Assembly (NCBI GenBank): GCA_018830885.1
Contig: JAHJRI010000269.1
Location: forward strand, 1-50,226
Direction of reading: 5' to 3'
DNA from: a bacterium
GTDB lineage: Bacteria; SAR324; XYD2-FULL-50-16
DNA length: 50,226 nucleotides
The notes under the pieces: model-generated
Seen by the model: the letters and a program-made list of their open reading frames with translations, nothing else
What the model was told of the DNA's origin: nothing
The model's database searches: none
Shown: positions 15,257-23,544 of the stretch, piece after piece
How the letters are laid out: the number at the start of each line of letters is the position of its first letter
Position numbering within the stretch: the first letter of the stretch is position 1
Made by a program: the position numbers and the translations under genes

Positions 15257-16630
15257 TTGTCCGAGAACTTGACGACCAATGAAGGCCCTAACTATTTGAC
15301 ATCCAAGGGGTTTTCCCTGACAGCCGCAGTATGGATGATTGTTGCCACCCTGGTGGGGCTGACCGCTGCCATCGAGCTGGTCGCTCCCGATCTGGCGGGA
15401 AACGTCGCCTGGCTGCTCTTTTCCCGACTCAGGCCCATGCATGTCAATCTGGTGCTCTTCGGATTTGTCGTCCCGGGACTGCTGGCCGCGGTATTCTACA
15501 TGTTTCCCAGATTGCTGAACACGCCGATTTTCAGCGACAAGCTGGGATTCGTAACGGTGGTCATCTGGAACATCATGCTGGTGGCGGTGGTGGTCACTCT
15601 GGGCATGGGAATCACCCAGGGCAGGGAGTATGCGGAACTGGTCTGGCCCATCGATCTGATGGTGGTTGGGGCTTTCGTGCTCATCTTTATCAATCTGATC
15701 ATGACGGTTCACCGCAGACAGGAAAAGATCCTCTACGCCTCGATCTGGTATGCGCTGGCAGCCATAGTGCTGACTGCCGTTACCTACAGCCTGGGGAATG
15801 TGATCTGGCGGCCCCACACCGGCGCACTGATGGGTATACCGGACGCCATCATGCTCTGGTTTTATGGCCACAACATCTTCGGCCTGCTGCTGACCCCGCT
15901 GTCGATTGCCGTCGCCTATTATATCGTACCCCAGGTCTGCCGGTCACCCTTGTTCAGCCATACCCTTTCCCTCCTGGGTTTCTGGTCGATCCTGGTCATA
16001 TACACGCACATCGGAACCCATCACCTGCTTCAGGTTCCCGTTCCGACGTGGCTGAAGGTTGTTGCCATTGTTGACAGTGTGGCGATGGTGATTCCGGTGA
16101 TGGCATTCCTGATCAACATCTGGTATACGATCCGGGGAAAGCTCAGCCTGATTCAGGCGGACATCGGGGGAAAATTCGTGTTGATCGGCACCATCATGTA
16201 TTTTATTGTCAGCATCCGGGGGTCAATGATGTCACTTCCTGACGTCCAGCGCGTGACCCATTTCAGTCACTGGGTGGTCGGTCATGCCCATGTCGGCGTG
16301 CTGGGATTTGCCGGTATGATCTCCCTGGGCGGGGTGTACTTCATTTTGCCCAGAATCACCGGGAAACCCCTTTTCAGCCCCTTTCTGGCCAACCTGCATT
16401 ACTGGCTGGTGCTGATCGGGATCACGGGCTTTGCCATTATCCTGACCATTTCCGGCCTGATCCAGGGGCATGCCTGGCTGAACGGAGAAACTGTCTACCG
16501 GGTGCTGCCCCAGATTCATATTTACAACGTGATCAGGGCTTCATTCGGCGTACTGATTTTTGTTTCTTCTTTGTTAGGCTTTTACAATATTACCCGATCG
16601 ATCTTTTTTAATTACGGAGAACGCCCGTGA
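15257..16630 (+). CDS. ccoN: cbb3-type cytochrome c oxidase subunit I
   Basis: This 457-residue protein with about 12 helices is the haem-copper catalytic subunit. Visible ligands are the low-spin haem His in RPMHVNLVLFG (about 60), CuB His with its helix partner in FYGHNIFGLLLTP, the His pair in GTHHLLQVP, and the C-terminal haem His pair in HWVVGHAHVG. It reduces O2 to water and pumps protons. TTG 15257 is taken as start because AAGGAG (15243-15248) is 8 bases upstream; a GTG at 15248 would overlap that site. It lies directly after actA, so quinol oxidation and O2 reduction are encoded in one unit. The next gene overlaps it by four bases (GTGA). Confidence 0.9.
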   Translation: MSENLTTNEGPNYLTSKGFSLTAAVWMIVATLVGLTAAIELVAPDLAGNVAWLLFSRLRPMHVNLVLFGFVVPGLLAAVFYMFPRLLNTPIFSDKLGFVTVVIWNIMLVAVVVTLGMGITQGREYAELVWPIDLMVVGAFVLIFINLIMTVHRRQEKILYASIWYALAAIVLTAVTYSLGNVIWRPHTGALMGIPDAIMLWFYGHNIFGLLLTPLSIAVAYYIVPQVCRSPLFSHTLSLLGFWSILVIYTHIGTHHLLQVPVPTWLKVVAIVDSVAMVIPVMAFLINIWYTIRGKLSLIQADIGGKFVLIGTIMYFIVSIRGSMMSLPDVQRVTHFSHWVVGHAHVGVLGFAGMISLGGVYFILPRITGKPLFSPFLANLHYWLVLIGITGFAIILTISGLIQGHAWLNGETVYRVLPQIHIYNVIRASFGVLIFVSSLLGFYNITRSIFFNYGERP

Positions 16631-17562
16631 AAATGACACCCGTGGCAATCATTGCCGGAAGCCTGCTCATTCTGATCGCCGTGATTATGGTTGTGATCAT
16701 TCTGCCCTATGCAGATACCAACAAGACCATACCTTCGGATCTGTTCAGAACCCGGACAGCCATGGAGGAAAGTGGTCGACATCTGTACATCGCCAACGGC
16801 TGCGTGTATTGTCATACCCAGTCCATCAGAAGCATCGACTGGGGTCTGGGCGCCGAAAGAATTGCCCAGGCCGGCGATTACACCCAGGATCTCCCCATTT
16901 TACTCGGCTCCCAGAGGACTGGTCCCGATCTTTCCCAGGAAGGGGGCGAACATCCCAATGACTGGCACCTGGCCCATTTCACCAATCCCAGAACTACCCG
17001 GCCATTGTCGATCATGCCACCGTTCGCTTTTTTGCAGGCCCCTGAGATGGACCAGTTGACCACCTATGTGCAAAGCCTGGGTCTGACCCATGCCGATGCA
17101 AGAATGCAACGGCAGGATCAGTGGAAACAGGCATCCATTCAGGCGTATGAAGCCGGCATCGAACAGAATGTCCAATGGCTCCACCAGAACGTGCCCCAGG
17201 GATGGAGAACGATTCCCTCCCCCTATGCTGCCACGGCAGCGGGTCTCGCCAGAGGTGAGAAGATATACCAGGATTTCTGTTTCGGTTGCCACGGACCGGT
17301 CGGGGACGGGATGGGACCTGCCCAGCCCTTTCTTTATCCACCGCCTCTGAATTTTACCATCCTGAAAGGCAGGGGGGTCAGCGGTGGCATTATCTATTAC
17401 CAGATCATGAACGGCATCACCGGCACGGCCATGCCCTATTTTAAAAGGGAACTGGAATCGGAAAAGATCTGGGACGTGGGGAACTATATCGCAACATACT
17501 TTATCAACGAAATAGATGCCAACCAGGAGCCGAAGGGCATCGATGCCGCATATGAGAAATAG
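16627..17562 (+). CDS. ccoO: cbb3-type oxidase cytochrome c subunit, CcoO fused to a CcoP-like domain
   Basis: The 311-residue protein has one N-terminal helix (5-27), then a CcoO haem domain: NGCVYCHTQSIRS (Cys59), GSQRTGPDLSQEGG, DWHLAHFTNPR and the Met ligand in SIMPPF. After a linker comes a second cytochrome c domain, GEKIYQDFCFGCHGPVGDG (Cys218) with a Met ligand in TAMPYF, which is what one CcoP haem domain looks like. The usual dihaem CcoP is absent, so this fusion probably replaces CcoO plus part of CcoP. GTG 16627 is used (GGAGA six bases upstream); ATG 16633 is possible. It accepts electrons from the ACIII cytochromes and feeds CcoN. Confidence 0.87.
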   Translation: MKMTPVAIIAGSLLILIAVIMVVIILPYADTNKTIPSDLFRTRTAMEESGRHLYIANGCVYCHTQSIRSIDWGLGAERIAQAGDYTQDLPILLGSQRTGPDLSQEGGEHPNDWHLAHFTNPRTTRPLSIMPPFAFLQAPEMDQLTTYVQSLGLTHADARMQRQDQWKQASIQAYEAGIEQNVQWLHQNVPQGWRTIPSPYAATAAGLARGEKIYQDFCFGCHGPVGDGMGPAQPFLYPPPLNFTILKGRGVSGGIIYYQIMNGITGTAMPYFKRELESEKIWDVGNYIATYFINEIDANQEPKGIDAAYEK

Positions 17563-17571
17563 GGTGTAACT

Positions 17572-17826
17572 ATGTACTATCCATATTTTTTATTCTATAT
17601 CCTGATCGGCGTTTCGATCGGTCTGGTGGTGTTTATCTGGGCTTTACGGAACGGGCAGTTTTCCGATCAGCAAAGAGCCCGATTTCTGGCGCTCGAAGAC
17701 GATCCACCCGTCGCAGTGAAAAGCAGCGGCAAAGGCGGGTTTGAAATTTACACCCTGTTTTTTCTGGCCGTGGCAGGGATCGTCAGCAGCTTTGCGATCA
17801 TCGCTTATGCGCTTTTGTCCCGTTAG
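17572..17826 (+). CDS. ccoS: CcoS-like oxidase assembly protein
   Basis: The 84-residue protein has a first helix running into WALRNGQFSDQQRARFLALEDD, the CcoS signature (an aromatic-Ala-x-x-x-GQF-D motif followed by acidic residues), and then a second helix that ordinary CcoS lacks (residues 58-81). CcoS is needed to insert cofactors into cbb3 oxidase. It lies nine bases after the ccoO/P gene. The second helix makes it longer than typical (50-70 residues), so it may combine assembly and structural roles. The 176 bases that follow hold no recognisable gene. Confidence 0.7.
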   Translation: MYYPYFLFYILIGVSIGLVVFIWALRNGQFSDQQRARFLALEDDPPVAVKSSGKGGFEIYTLFFLAVAGIVSSFAIIAYALLSR

Positions 17827-18002
17827 CGGGCACCGGTGGTTTGCTGATTTTCATCTGAGCCGGCAAGACCCGGCATCCGGATATCTTGAGGGCAGCGAAA
17901 CAGTCAGCGATACCCGCCGGAAAACAGGTGCCAGTTCAGTATAAGGGGTTAAAAAAACAGTTACGAAGCATACTGGCTCATAAATATAAAAAGGGAAGCA
18001 AG

Positions 18003-18278
18003 ATGAGGTTTTTTGAACTGTTGAATTATCAGCACGTGATGGGATCGATCCTGGTCGCTCTCATCGTCCTGGTTCTGTTTGCCGTTGGTCTGGCATTTAT
18101 GCCGCTGGTCCATTCGAAAAACCAGACGTCCCCTTCCAAGGAGACCCACACGTTTGCTGACAATATCGAGGAAGGGAATGGTCCGTTTCCGCTTGTCCTG
18201 GCATTGATTATTACGGGAACGCTGCTGTGGGCGATTTTCTACATCCTGTACTACGGTTTTTCGGAGGTAAATATTTAA
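18003..18278 (+). CDS. Small two-helix oxidase subunit with a FixP N-terminal-like motif
   Basis: The start is ATG 18003 with AAGGGA upstream; the frame runs further back but has no reasonable start. The 91-residue product has helices at about 12-34 and 58-84. Between them, FADNIEEGNGPFPLVLAL resembles the FixP/CcoP N-terminal anchor (D-G-I-x-E-x-N-P-x-P before a helix). This suggests a free-standing version of the CcoP membrane anchor, consistent with the fused CcoO/P gene upstream lacking it. The assignment is an inference from one motif and the context. No cofactor ligand is obvious. Confidence 0.6.
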   Translation: MRFFELLNYQHVMGSILVALIVLVLFAVGLAFMPLVHSKNQTSPSKETHTFADNIEEGNGPFPLVLALIITGTLLWAIFYILYYGFSEVNI

Positions 18279-18279
18279 C

Positions 18280-18507
18280 ATGACCCAGACGAAACAAAAA
18301 CAGTCTATGGTACAGACCTGGTTCTGGATCGTTTCCCTGATTCTTCTGATCGTCTTTGTCGGAGTCCTGACCTTTTCCGTGGTCACTGACAAGGGGATGC
18401 CCCCATGGGATTACGGAACCGTCAAATTCCTGCCGTCCGAATCCCCCTATGCGACTTATCAGAAGCTGCCATTTCCGCAACATATTAGAGGCAAAGGAGG
18501 CAATTAG
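18280..18507 (+). CDS. Small single-helix protein of the oxidase cluster
   Basis: Not recognised as a named family. The 75-residue product has a short polar N-terminus, one membrane helix (about 12-34), and a C-terminal part rich in Pro and aromatic residues (GMPPWDYGTVKFLP, PYATYQKLPFPQ) that should face the periplasm. It lies one base after the preceding gene and is followed directly by actE with no gap, so it is co-translated with oxidase subunits and probably structural. GGAGG within the end of the previous gene (18262-18266) may serve as its ribosome site. Confidence 0.65.
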   Translation: MTQTKQKQSMVQTWFWIVSLILLIVFVGVLTFSVVTDKGMPPWDYGTVKFLPSESPYATYQKLPFPQHIRGKGGN

Positions 18508-19020
18508 ATGAAACGACTTCTGTTTATGGGAGCCTTTCTCGTCATCGCCGGGTATGGTCTTTATACCGCTGTTAATCTTTATGACAAATATATGGTTGTC
18601 GGCAGAATGCGGGAAACCCCGCTTGTCAGGCCTCACGAAAGACCGTTGCTCATCATGGAAACCGGGACCGTGCCCATCCAGGGTGGGGATGAAATGGTCC
18701 GTATGGCTCTAAAAAAGGACGCCCTGCCGGAGTCGATGACGACCCGGAAGTCGCTGGTTGAGTTTGGCAAACTGGAATACCAGGCCTTCTGTTCCCACTG
18801 CCATGGCAACGATCTGGATGGTCAGGGAACGGTGGGACAGAGTTTTAACCCCCTCCCCACCGACCTGACAATTCCACGGGTCGTGCAATTAAGCGATGCC
18901 AGCATCTTTGCCGCCATCAGCTATGGCACCAAGCGGTCACCGGCGCTTGCCTCAAGCATGTCCGTGGACAGCAGAAATGCCGTCGTCCGTTATATTCGCT
19001 CCAGGCAGGGTGCAAAATAA
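18508..19020 (+). CDS. actE: Monohaem cytochrome c, ActE-like
   Basis: The 170-residue protein starts after a strong ribosome site (AAAGGAGG). An N-terminal helix (residues 4-24) anchors or exports it. One haem motif, CSHCH (from Cys95), is preceded by a GKLEYQAF helix and followed by GNDLDGQGTVGQSF and LPTDLT, as in ActE, which carries the electron out of ACIII. A Met-containing tail (ASSMSVDSRNAVVRYIRS) probably gives the sixth ligand. Its position among oxidase genes, well after actF, fits a role as the link between the two complexes. A CcoP-like assignment is possible but the size favours ActE. Confidence 0.78.
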   Translation: MKRLLFMGAFLVIAGYGLYTAVNLYDKYMVVGRMRETPLVRPHERPLLIMETGTVPIQGGDEMVRMALKKDALPESMTTRKSLVEFGKLEYQAFCSHCHGNDLDGQGTVGQSFNPLPTDLTIPRVVQLSDASIFAAISYGTKRSPALASSMSVDSRNAVVRYIRSRQGAK

Positions 19021-19042
19021 GGCCCCGTTCTCCAGGGTTCCG

Positions 19043-21577
19043 ATGAAAAACCAACCCGCCTGCAAGCTCTGCGGCCTGCCTGTCAAGGAACTGAGACTCA
19101 ACCCGGACCCTGGAAAAGACCGATTCTGCTGCAATGGCTGTCGAATGGTCTATTCCATGTTGATGGAATCGGATCAGTTCAAGAACGAAACCGATTTTAC
19201 GCAGACCGACCTGTATAAACGGTGCGTTGCTGCCGGTATTATTCCCGACACCAGCCGCATTCAGCCTGAATCATCCACTCCCGGCATGACGGCAACGGAT
19301 GCCGGTACTTCCTCTCAGAGGGCTTACTCCCCGGAACCCGCCGAGAAAGTGCCGGACGAAACGCTTACCTGCTCTTTTACCGTCGGGAACATGTGGTGCC
19401 CGGCCTGTGCCTGGATTGTAGAGGATGCACTCCGAAAAACCAAAGGGGTGGTCCAGGCCAGCTGCAATTTTTCCAGCGACCGGGGAAAAGTGCTCTACGA
19501 TCCGGTCAAAACCAAACCGGATACCCTGCTCAAGGTCGTTGAAAATCTCGGATACAGTGCATCCCCATTGGAGCAGTCGCAAAAAAGGTCGATCCGGGAG
19601 TTCGTCCGACTGGCGGTGACCCTGTTCCTGACCATGAACATCATGATGTTCAGCTGGTCGATCTATTCAGGCTTTTTCTGGAAGCTCTCCGGAGAATCCG
19701 TGCAGTTGCTGTCATGGCCCGTTTTGATCATGGCGACAGTGGTACTGGTCTACGGGGGATATCCCATTTTCAGCCGAGCCCTGGCCGGTATCAGGGCCGG
19801 CGCCCCCGGAATGGAAACCCTGATTGCCACGGGCTCGCTCACGACTTATGTGGCCAGCCTGTTTAACGTCGTGGCCGGCAGTCTGCACCTGTATTTCGAC
19901 GCCTCCGCCATGCTCATTCTGCTGATCCTGATTGGAAAAAGGCTGGAACAGTCCGCCCGAGACAGAATCAGTGCCGGGCTGGCCGATTTTTTTTCACTGG
20001 CACCGGAAAAGGTCAAACTCTGTTCCGATCAATTTCCCAACGGTCGTTATGTTTCCGTCAAGCAGCTCTCCAGGGAGGATATTTTCCTGGCTGAACAAGG
20101 TGAAATTCTGGCGGCGGATGGCACGATCGTCGACGGGGCCGCCATCATTGATGAATCTTCTATCACCGGGGAGGTGAAGCCGGTCAAGGGGAAAATATAC
20201 GACGGGGTTAAAAGTGGAAGCCGGATCATATCCGGAAAGATCCGGGTGAAGGCGACCCAGGTTGGCAGCGATTCTGTCCTGGGAAAAATGATGGCCATTA
20301 TGGAAAACAGCCTGTCGGGCAAAACCCAGAAAACAGCCCGTTTTGAAGGACTGCTGAAATATTTTGTCCCGACTGTTATCAGTCTGGCTGTACTGACGTT
20401 TCTGGCCGGCTTTCTTTCCGGTCTGAGTAACGCCGATGCATTCAATCGGGCCATCTCCGTCCTGGTGATTTCCTGCCCCTGTGCACTGGGAATTGCCATC
20501 CCCCTGGCACTGGTCGCCGGGGTCTCCATTGCCGGAAAATCCGGCATTCTGGTCAGGAATTTTGAGGCCTTTGAAAAAATTGAAACCCTTGACTGCATCG
20601 TCTTTGATAAAACCGGGACCCTGACAACCGGAAAAATGCAGCTGCTGGAGATTCGGACTGCCAGCCATTTTTCCAGGGACCAGGTCCTGGGGCTTGCCTC
20701 TGCTCTGGAAGCCGAATCCGATCACTACATCGCACACACGTTGAAAACCCATGCCCTGGACAATGGCATACTGCCGCTGCCGGTTGGAAAAATTCGACAT
20801 TATGAAACCGGTATCGCAGGCGAATTCGATGGGAGCACAATCCGCCTGGGCAGCCGGGACTTCGCCGGGATTGAAACCACCGCCCCGATGAACCCTGCCG
20901 ATTTGAATGCGGGCGAGCGCCAGGTGGTGACGGAAATATTTCTGACAGTGAATGGCACCCTGGTGGCCACCATCATCTTTGGGGATACGATTCGCAGCGG
21001 TGTCCGGAAACTGATCGCGCACCTGCGGCAGATGCGGCACATCGTGTTTCTGCTTTCCGGGGACGCTTCTGCGGCAACCCACGCTGCAGCCTTATCTGCA
21101 GGGATAGACAGAGAGCAGAGCCACGGTGGGGTACTGCCGCATGAAAAGGCGGCGTTTATCCGACAACTCCAACAGACAGGAAAAACAGTGGCCATGGTCG
21201 GCGATGGCGTCAATGACGCACCTGCCATGGCCGAGTCGGACCTGGCCGTTGCCGTGCATTCAGGTCTGAATCCGGGAGACGGAGTCGCCGCTATCACGCT
21301 GATGCAGGAGGATCCGGTGCAACTCCTGAATTTTCTGCATCTCGCCAGGCTGGTAAACCGGACGGTGAAACAGAATCTGGTGGGGGCGCTGGTCTACAAT
21401 CTGATCGGCATCCCCGTCGCGGCCAGCGGCATGCTCAATCCCATCATCGCCGTTACCGCCATGCTGTTCAGCAGCCTTTCCGTCACCTTTAACACCCTGT
21501 TCCTGGTCAGGCGAAATGTGGCTCAATTCACCAGAGGCGTCCCTCAACGGATTTCGGTCAAAACTGAATCCCCTTGA
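19043..21577 (+). CDS. ccoI: Copper-translocating P1B-type ATPase, CcoI-like
   Basis: The 844-residue pump has an N-terminal Cys-rich metal-binding domain (CKLCGLPV, then FCCNGCRMVY), a heavy-metal-associated domain with MWCPACAW (about 117-123), eight helices, the actuator TGE (DESSITGEVKP), the CPC metal site (SCPCALGIAIPL, Cys478), the phosphorylated DKTGTLTTGK (Asp522) and GDGVNDAPAMAESDLA. It supplies copper for the CcoN active site. The usual His-Pro pair of the nucleotide domain reads His-Tyr (SDHYIAHTL, about 557-565). ATG 19043 is taken as start since the metal-binding domain begins there; the earlier in-frame ATG lies inside actE. The 3' end overlaps the convergent next gene by 20 bases. 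Confidence 0.92.
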   Translation: MKNQPACKLCGLPVKELRLNPDPGKDRFCCNGCRMVYSMLMESDQFKNETDFTQTDLYKRCVAAGIIPDTSRIQPESSTPGMTATDAGTSSQRAYSPEPAEKVPDETLTCSFTVGNMWCPACAWIVEDALRKTKGVVQASCNFSSDRGKVLYDPVKTKPDTLLKVVENLGYSASPLEQSQKRSIREFVRLAVTLFLTMNIMMFSWSIYSGFFWKLSGESVQLLSWPVLIMATVVLVYGGYPIFSRALAGIRAGAPGMETLIATGSLTTYVASLFNVVAGSLHLYFDASAMLILLILIGKRLEQSARDRISAGLADFFSLAPEKVKLCSDQFPNGRYVSVKQLSREDIFLAEQGEILAADGTIVDGAAIIDESSITGEVKPVKGKIYDGVKSGSRIISGKIRVKATQVGSDSVLGKMMAIMENSLSGKTQKTARFEGLLKYFVPTVISLAVLTFLAGFLSGLSNADAFNRAISVLVISCPCALGIAIPLALVAGVSIAGKSGILVRNFEAFEKIETLDCIVFDKTGTLTTGKMQLLEIRTASHFSRDQVLGLASALEAESDHYIAHTLKTHALDNGILPLPVGKIRHYETGIAGEFDGSTIRLGSRDFAGIETTAPMNPADLNAGERQVVTEIFLTVNGTLVATIIFGDTIRSGVRKLIAHLRQMRHIVFLLSGDASAATHAAALSAGIDREQSHGGVLPHEKAAFIRQLQQTGKTVAMVGDGVNDAPAMAESDLAVAVHSGLNPGDGVAAITLMQEDPVQLLNFLHLARLVNRTVKQNLVGALVYNLIGIPVAASGMLNPIIAVTAMLFSSLSVTFNTLFLVRRNVAQFTRGVPQRISVKTESP

Positions 21578-22250
21578 TGATAAAGTATCCCCCCATGACG
21601 ATCATTGTGAGTGCTCCGATTTTATAGATCAGACTCCGTCGGGTCAGCCATTTCAGTCCGGCCAGTTTTCCCACCAGCAACAGTGCAGGGACGGTGCCAA
21701 GGCCAAAGGCCAGCAAGAGGATCATGCCCTTGACAAACCCGGTCTGCATCGAGCTCGCTTCCATCCCGGCCCGGGCTGCCGCGATCAGGGCGGTATAAAC
21801 CGGACCACAGGGCAGCAATCCCAGAAGCAGTCCAATTGGATAGTAGGCAGCGATCGATTTGGATCGAATTAAACGACCATATCCTCCGGCCAGGAAACTC
21901 TGTAACCGGGAATGATCTCCGAAACACTGAATCCTGGTCAACCAGCCGCTCATCATCAGGCCCATGACCACAATCAGCACACCGGAGAAAATCAATACCC
22001 CTTTCTGAACGTCGGCGATACGGGATGTCACCATGGTAAACGAACCCGTAGCCCCCATGATACCGCCCAGAAGGGTGTATGTGGTTAGCCGGCCGGCGTT
22101 ATAGAGCAGATGGGGCCATGTCGTATTTGCGGTCCTCAGGTTCAGGGAGAGCGAAATAACGATGGGCCCGCACATACCGATGCAGTGCCCGAACCCGACC
22201 GTAAATCCGGTCGCCAGAAATACCCAGACCAGCGGGTCAATAGATGACAT
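21558..22250 (-). CDS. UreH/SafE-type membrane protein for copper or oxidase assembly
   Basis: The 230-residue protein with six helices belongs to the UreH_2 family: GFTVGFGHCIGMCGP at residues 15-29 and GLLLGLLPCGPVYTAL at about 142-157, each with a Cys-containing motif near a helix end. Such proteins are regular neighbours of cbb3 oxidase genes and CcoI pumps and are thought to help move copper or assemble the oxidase; the label sulfite exporter in databases is only a fold name. It lies on the opposite strand, converging on ccoI, and its start overlaps the end of the following FixH-like gene by 14 bases, forming a two-gene minus-strand operon. Confidence 0.82.
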   Translation of the reverse strand: MSSIDPLVWVFLATGFTVGFGHCIGMCGPIVISLSLNLRTANTTWPHLLYNAGRLTTYTLLGGIMGATGSFTMVTSRIADVQKGVLIFSGVLIVVMGLMMSGWLTRIQCFGDHSRLQSFLAGGYGRLIRSKSIAAYYPIGLLLGLLPCGPVYTALIAAARAGMEASSMQTGFVKGMILLLAFGLGTVPALLLVGKLAGLKWLTRRSLIYKIGALTMIVMGGYFIIKGIQF

Positions 22251-22683
22251 CGAAGATAAAATGAGCGGTTCCCTTTTCGGGGATGGTTACAGTCGCACGC
22301 CAGAGCGTAATACCAGTGGGGCAGCGGACAAAAATACCGGTGCCCTCGTATTTGCCCGGGCTCACAGGCTCTAATGTCACATGATTGGGCCCCATATACA
22401 TGCCCGGCATGCTCAGGTCGATAAACGGATTCTGGAGCGTCGGCACCCCGGTGATAGCGACCTGAAATGTCAGGTCCGCCATTGCTTTAACGGGCTTCGG
22501 CAGAATATTCAGGGTAACTGTCCCCTGGGCCAGTGTCTGCACACAAGCGACATGGTGAATGTCACATTTTGTGATGCCTCTGTTCTCCTTCCCTCCTGCT
22601 GCCACCGGGATTGGTAGTACCGTCACCGCCAATAGCAGCAGAACACCACTCAATCCTCTGGTAATGGTTATTTTCTTGATCAC
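22237..22683 (-). CDS. Exported FixH/YtkA-like protein
   Basis: The 148-residue product has a clean signal peptide (MIKKITITRGLSG, then LLLLAVTVLP and VAAGG). GTG 22683 is chosen: GGGAG stands four bases upstream and the signal peptide begins right there, while the GTG at 22722 would add 13 residues with no ribosome site. The mature part carries CDIHHVAC, a possible metal ligand cluster, then a YtkA/FixH-like beta domain with LSMPGMYMGPNHV, PGKYEGTGIFV and WRATVTIP. FixH-type proteins act in cbb3 oxidase assembly, probably in copper handling. It is transcribed first in the minus-strand pair with the UreH-like gene. Confidence 0.7.
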   Translation of the reverse strand: MIKKITITRGLSGVLLLLAVTVLPIPVAAGGKENRGITKCDIHHVACVQTLAQGTVTLNILPKPVKAMADLTFQVAITGVPTLQNPFIDLSMPGMYMGPNHVTLEPVSPGKYEGTGIFVRCPTGITLWRATVTIPEKGTAHFIFDVIY

Positions 22684-22737
22684 ATCACTCCCGATCAGTT
22701 TAGCTTGATTGATACGATTCACCCCTTTTTCTGAGCA

Positions 22738-22825
22738 GATGCCGAGACCTGTGCGTCATTGAATTCGCGAGACGCGCAGGGAAGAACGTCGAGAATGAGT
22801 TCAATGACACACAGGTCTTAGCGTC
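22738..22825. repeat. Palindromic repeat family 2, copy 1 (88 bp)
   Basis: An 88-bp palindrome: GCCGAGACCTGTG... at the left pairs with ...CACAGGTCTTAGCG at the right, and CATTGAATTC pairs with GAGTTCAATG inside. Its reverse complement aligns without gaps to 39834-39921 with roughly 80 percent identity. Length is identical in both copies. It lies between the FixH-like start and copy D of family 1. Confidence 0.75.
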
Positions 22826-22850
22826 TATCGCTGAACCTGCATAGATTCAC

Positions 22851-22994
22851 TTAAAGGCACCTTGATTCATTGGAATTATCGAACCTGCCGCACCAAAGGG
22901 GGTATCTTTCAAGAAACGAAAGAGCCCCTCCAGGGTTCTTGAAACATCACCCCTTTGATGCTGACTGAGTTCCAGTTAATCAAGGTGCCCTTAA
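22851..22994. repeat. Palindromic element family 1, copy D (short centre)
   Basis: Ends TTAAAGGCACCTTGATT (22851-22867) and AATCAAGGTGCCCTTAA (22978-22994) are inverted repeats matching at 16 of 17. The centre has CTTTCAAGAAACG and GGTTCTTGAAAC but lacks the GGAAGCC...GGCTTCC part. The next 285 bases (22995-23279) hold only a 30-codon minus-strand frame ending in a hydrophobic stretch (GGMGLIGAVTFLIVF), too short to call. Confidence 0.8.
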
Positions 22995-23291
22995 TCCGTT
23001 ATTTTATTAGGAAATCCCCAGAAGCATATCGCTTAAGATGTTAGATAGTCCGCCACTGGCTGTCAAGAACCGACTCACCTGCCCCGAAAAACAATCAAGA
23101 ACGTCACTGCCCCGATCAGGCCCATCCCCCCGACAATCGTTATCGATGATAAGGTATTACTTGGCTAGATGACCGTCGTTATGCCAGAATAAGGCATTGA
23201 GTAACAATTTCGACACAAGCGCCCAATGCTTCTTCACTCTTGGAAAAGTTGCTGAGACCGGTTCTCACCAGAATTCAAAATGGAGGTGAAT

Positions 23292-23543
23292 TTGAAAAAG
23301 AAAAGCAGGTTAAATCGAACCCCGGATTGGATGGATCCCGCAAATGACAGAACAACTCCCTATTCGGAAGAGGAACTGGATCTTTTCGTGGAGGGTTTCA
23401 TCAACAACATGGGAAGTGACTGGGAGGATCTGGTTTCAAAGCTTGGCGAAGAAAAGGCAAGACGGATTATCAAGCTTGGATTTCGAAAACAGGATGAAAA
23501 TCATCTGGCCAATATAGAAGCGGACAGCACATTTATCAACTGA
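23292..23543 (+). CDS. Hypothetical protein, about 83 aa
   Basis: Not recognised. The product is small, soluble and strongly charged: a basic N-terminus (KKKSRLNRTPDWMDPAND), then an acidic helix (YSEEELDLFVEGFINNM) and a second helical part (EEKARRIIKLGF). TTG 23292 is preferred as start because GGAGGTGA, a perfect anti-16S match, lies at 23282-23289; ATG 23280 is the alternative and would add four residues. The stop is one base before the carbonic anhydrase start, so the two are co-translated and it may be a partner or regulator of that enzyme. Confidence 0.65.
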   Translation: MKKKSRLNRTPDWMDPANDRTTPYSEEELDLFVEGFINNMGSDWEDLVSKLGEEKARRIIKLGFRKQDENHLANIEADSTFIN

Positions 23544-23544
23544 C

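Noticed and set aside
22995..23279. Thirty-codon minus-strand frame with a C-terminal hydrophobic stretch
   Set aside because: It has no start codon at a useful place and is too short to separate from chance.
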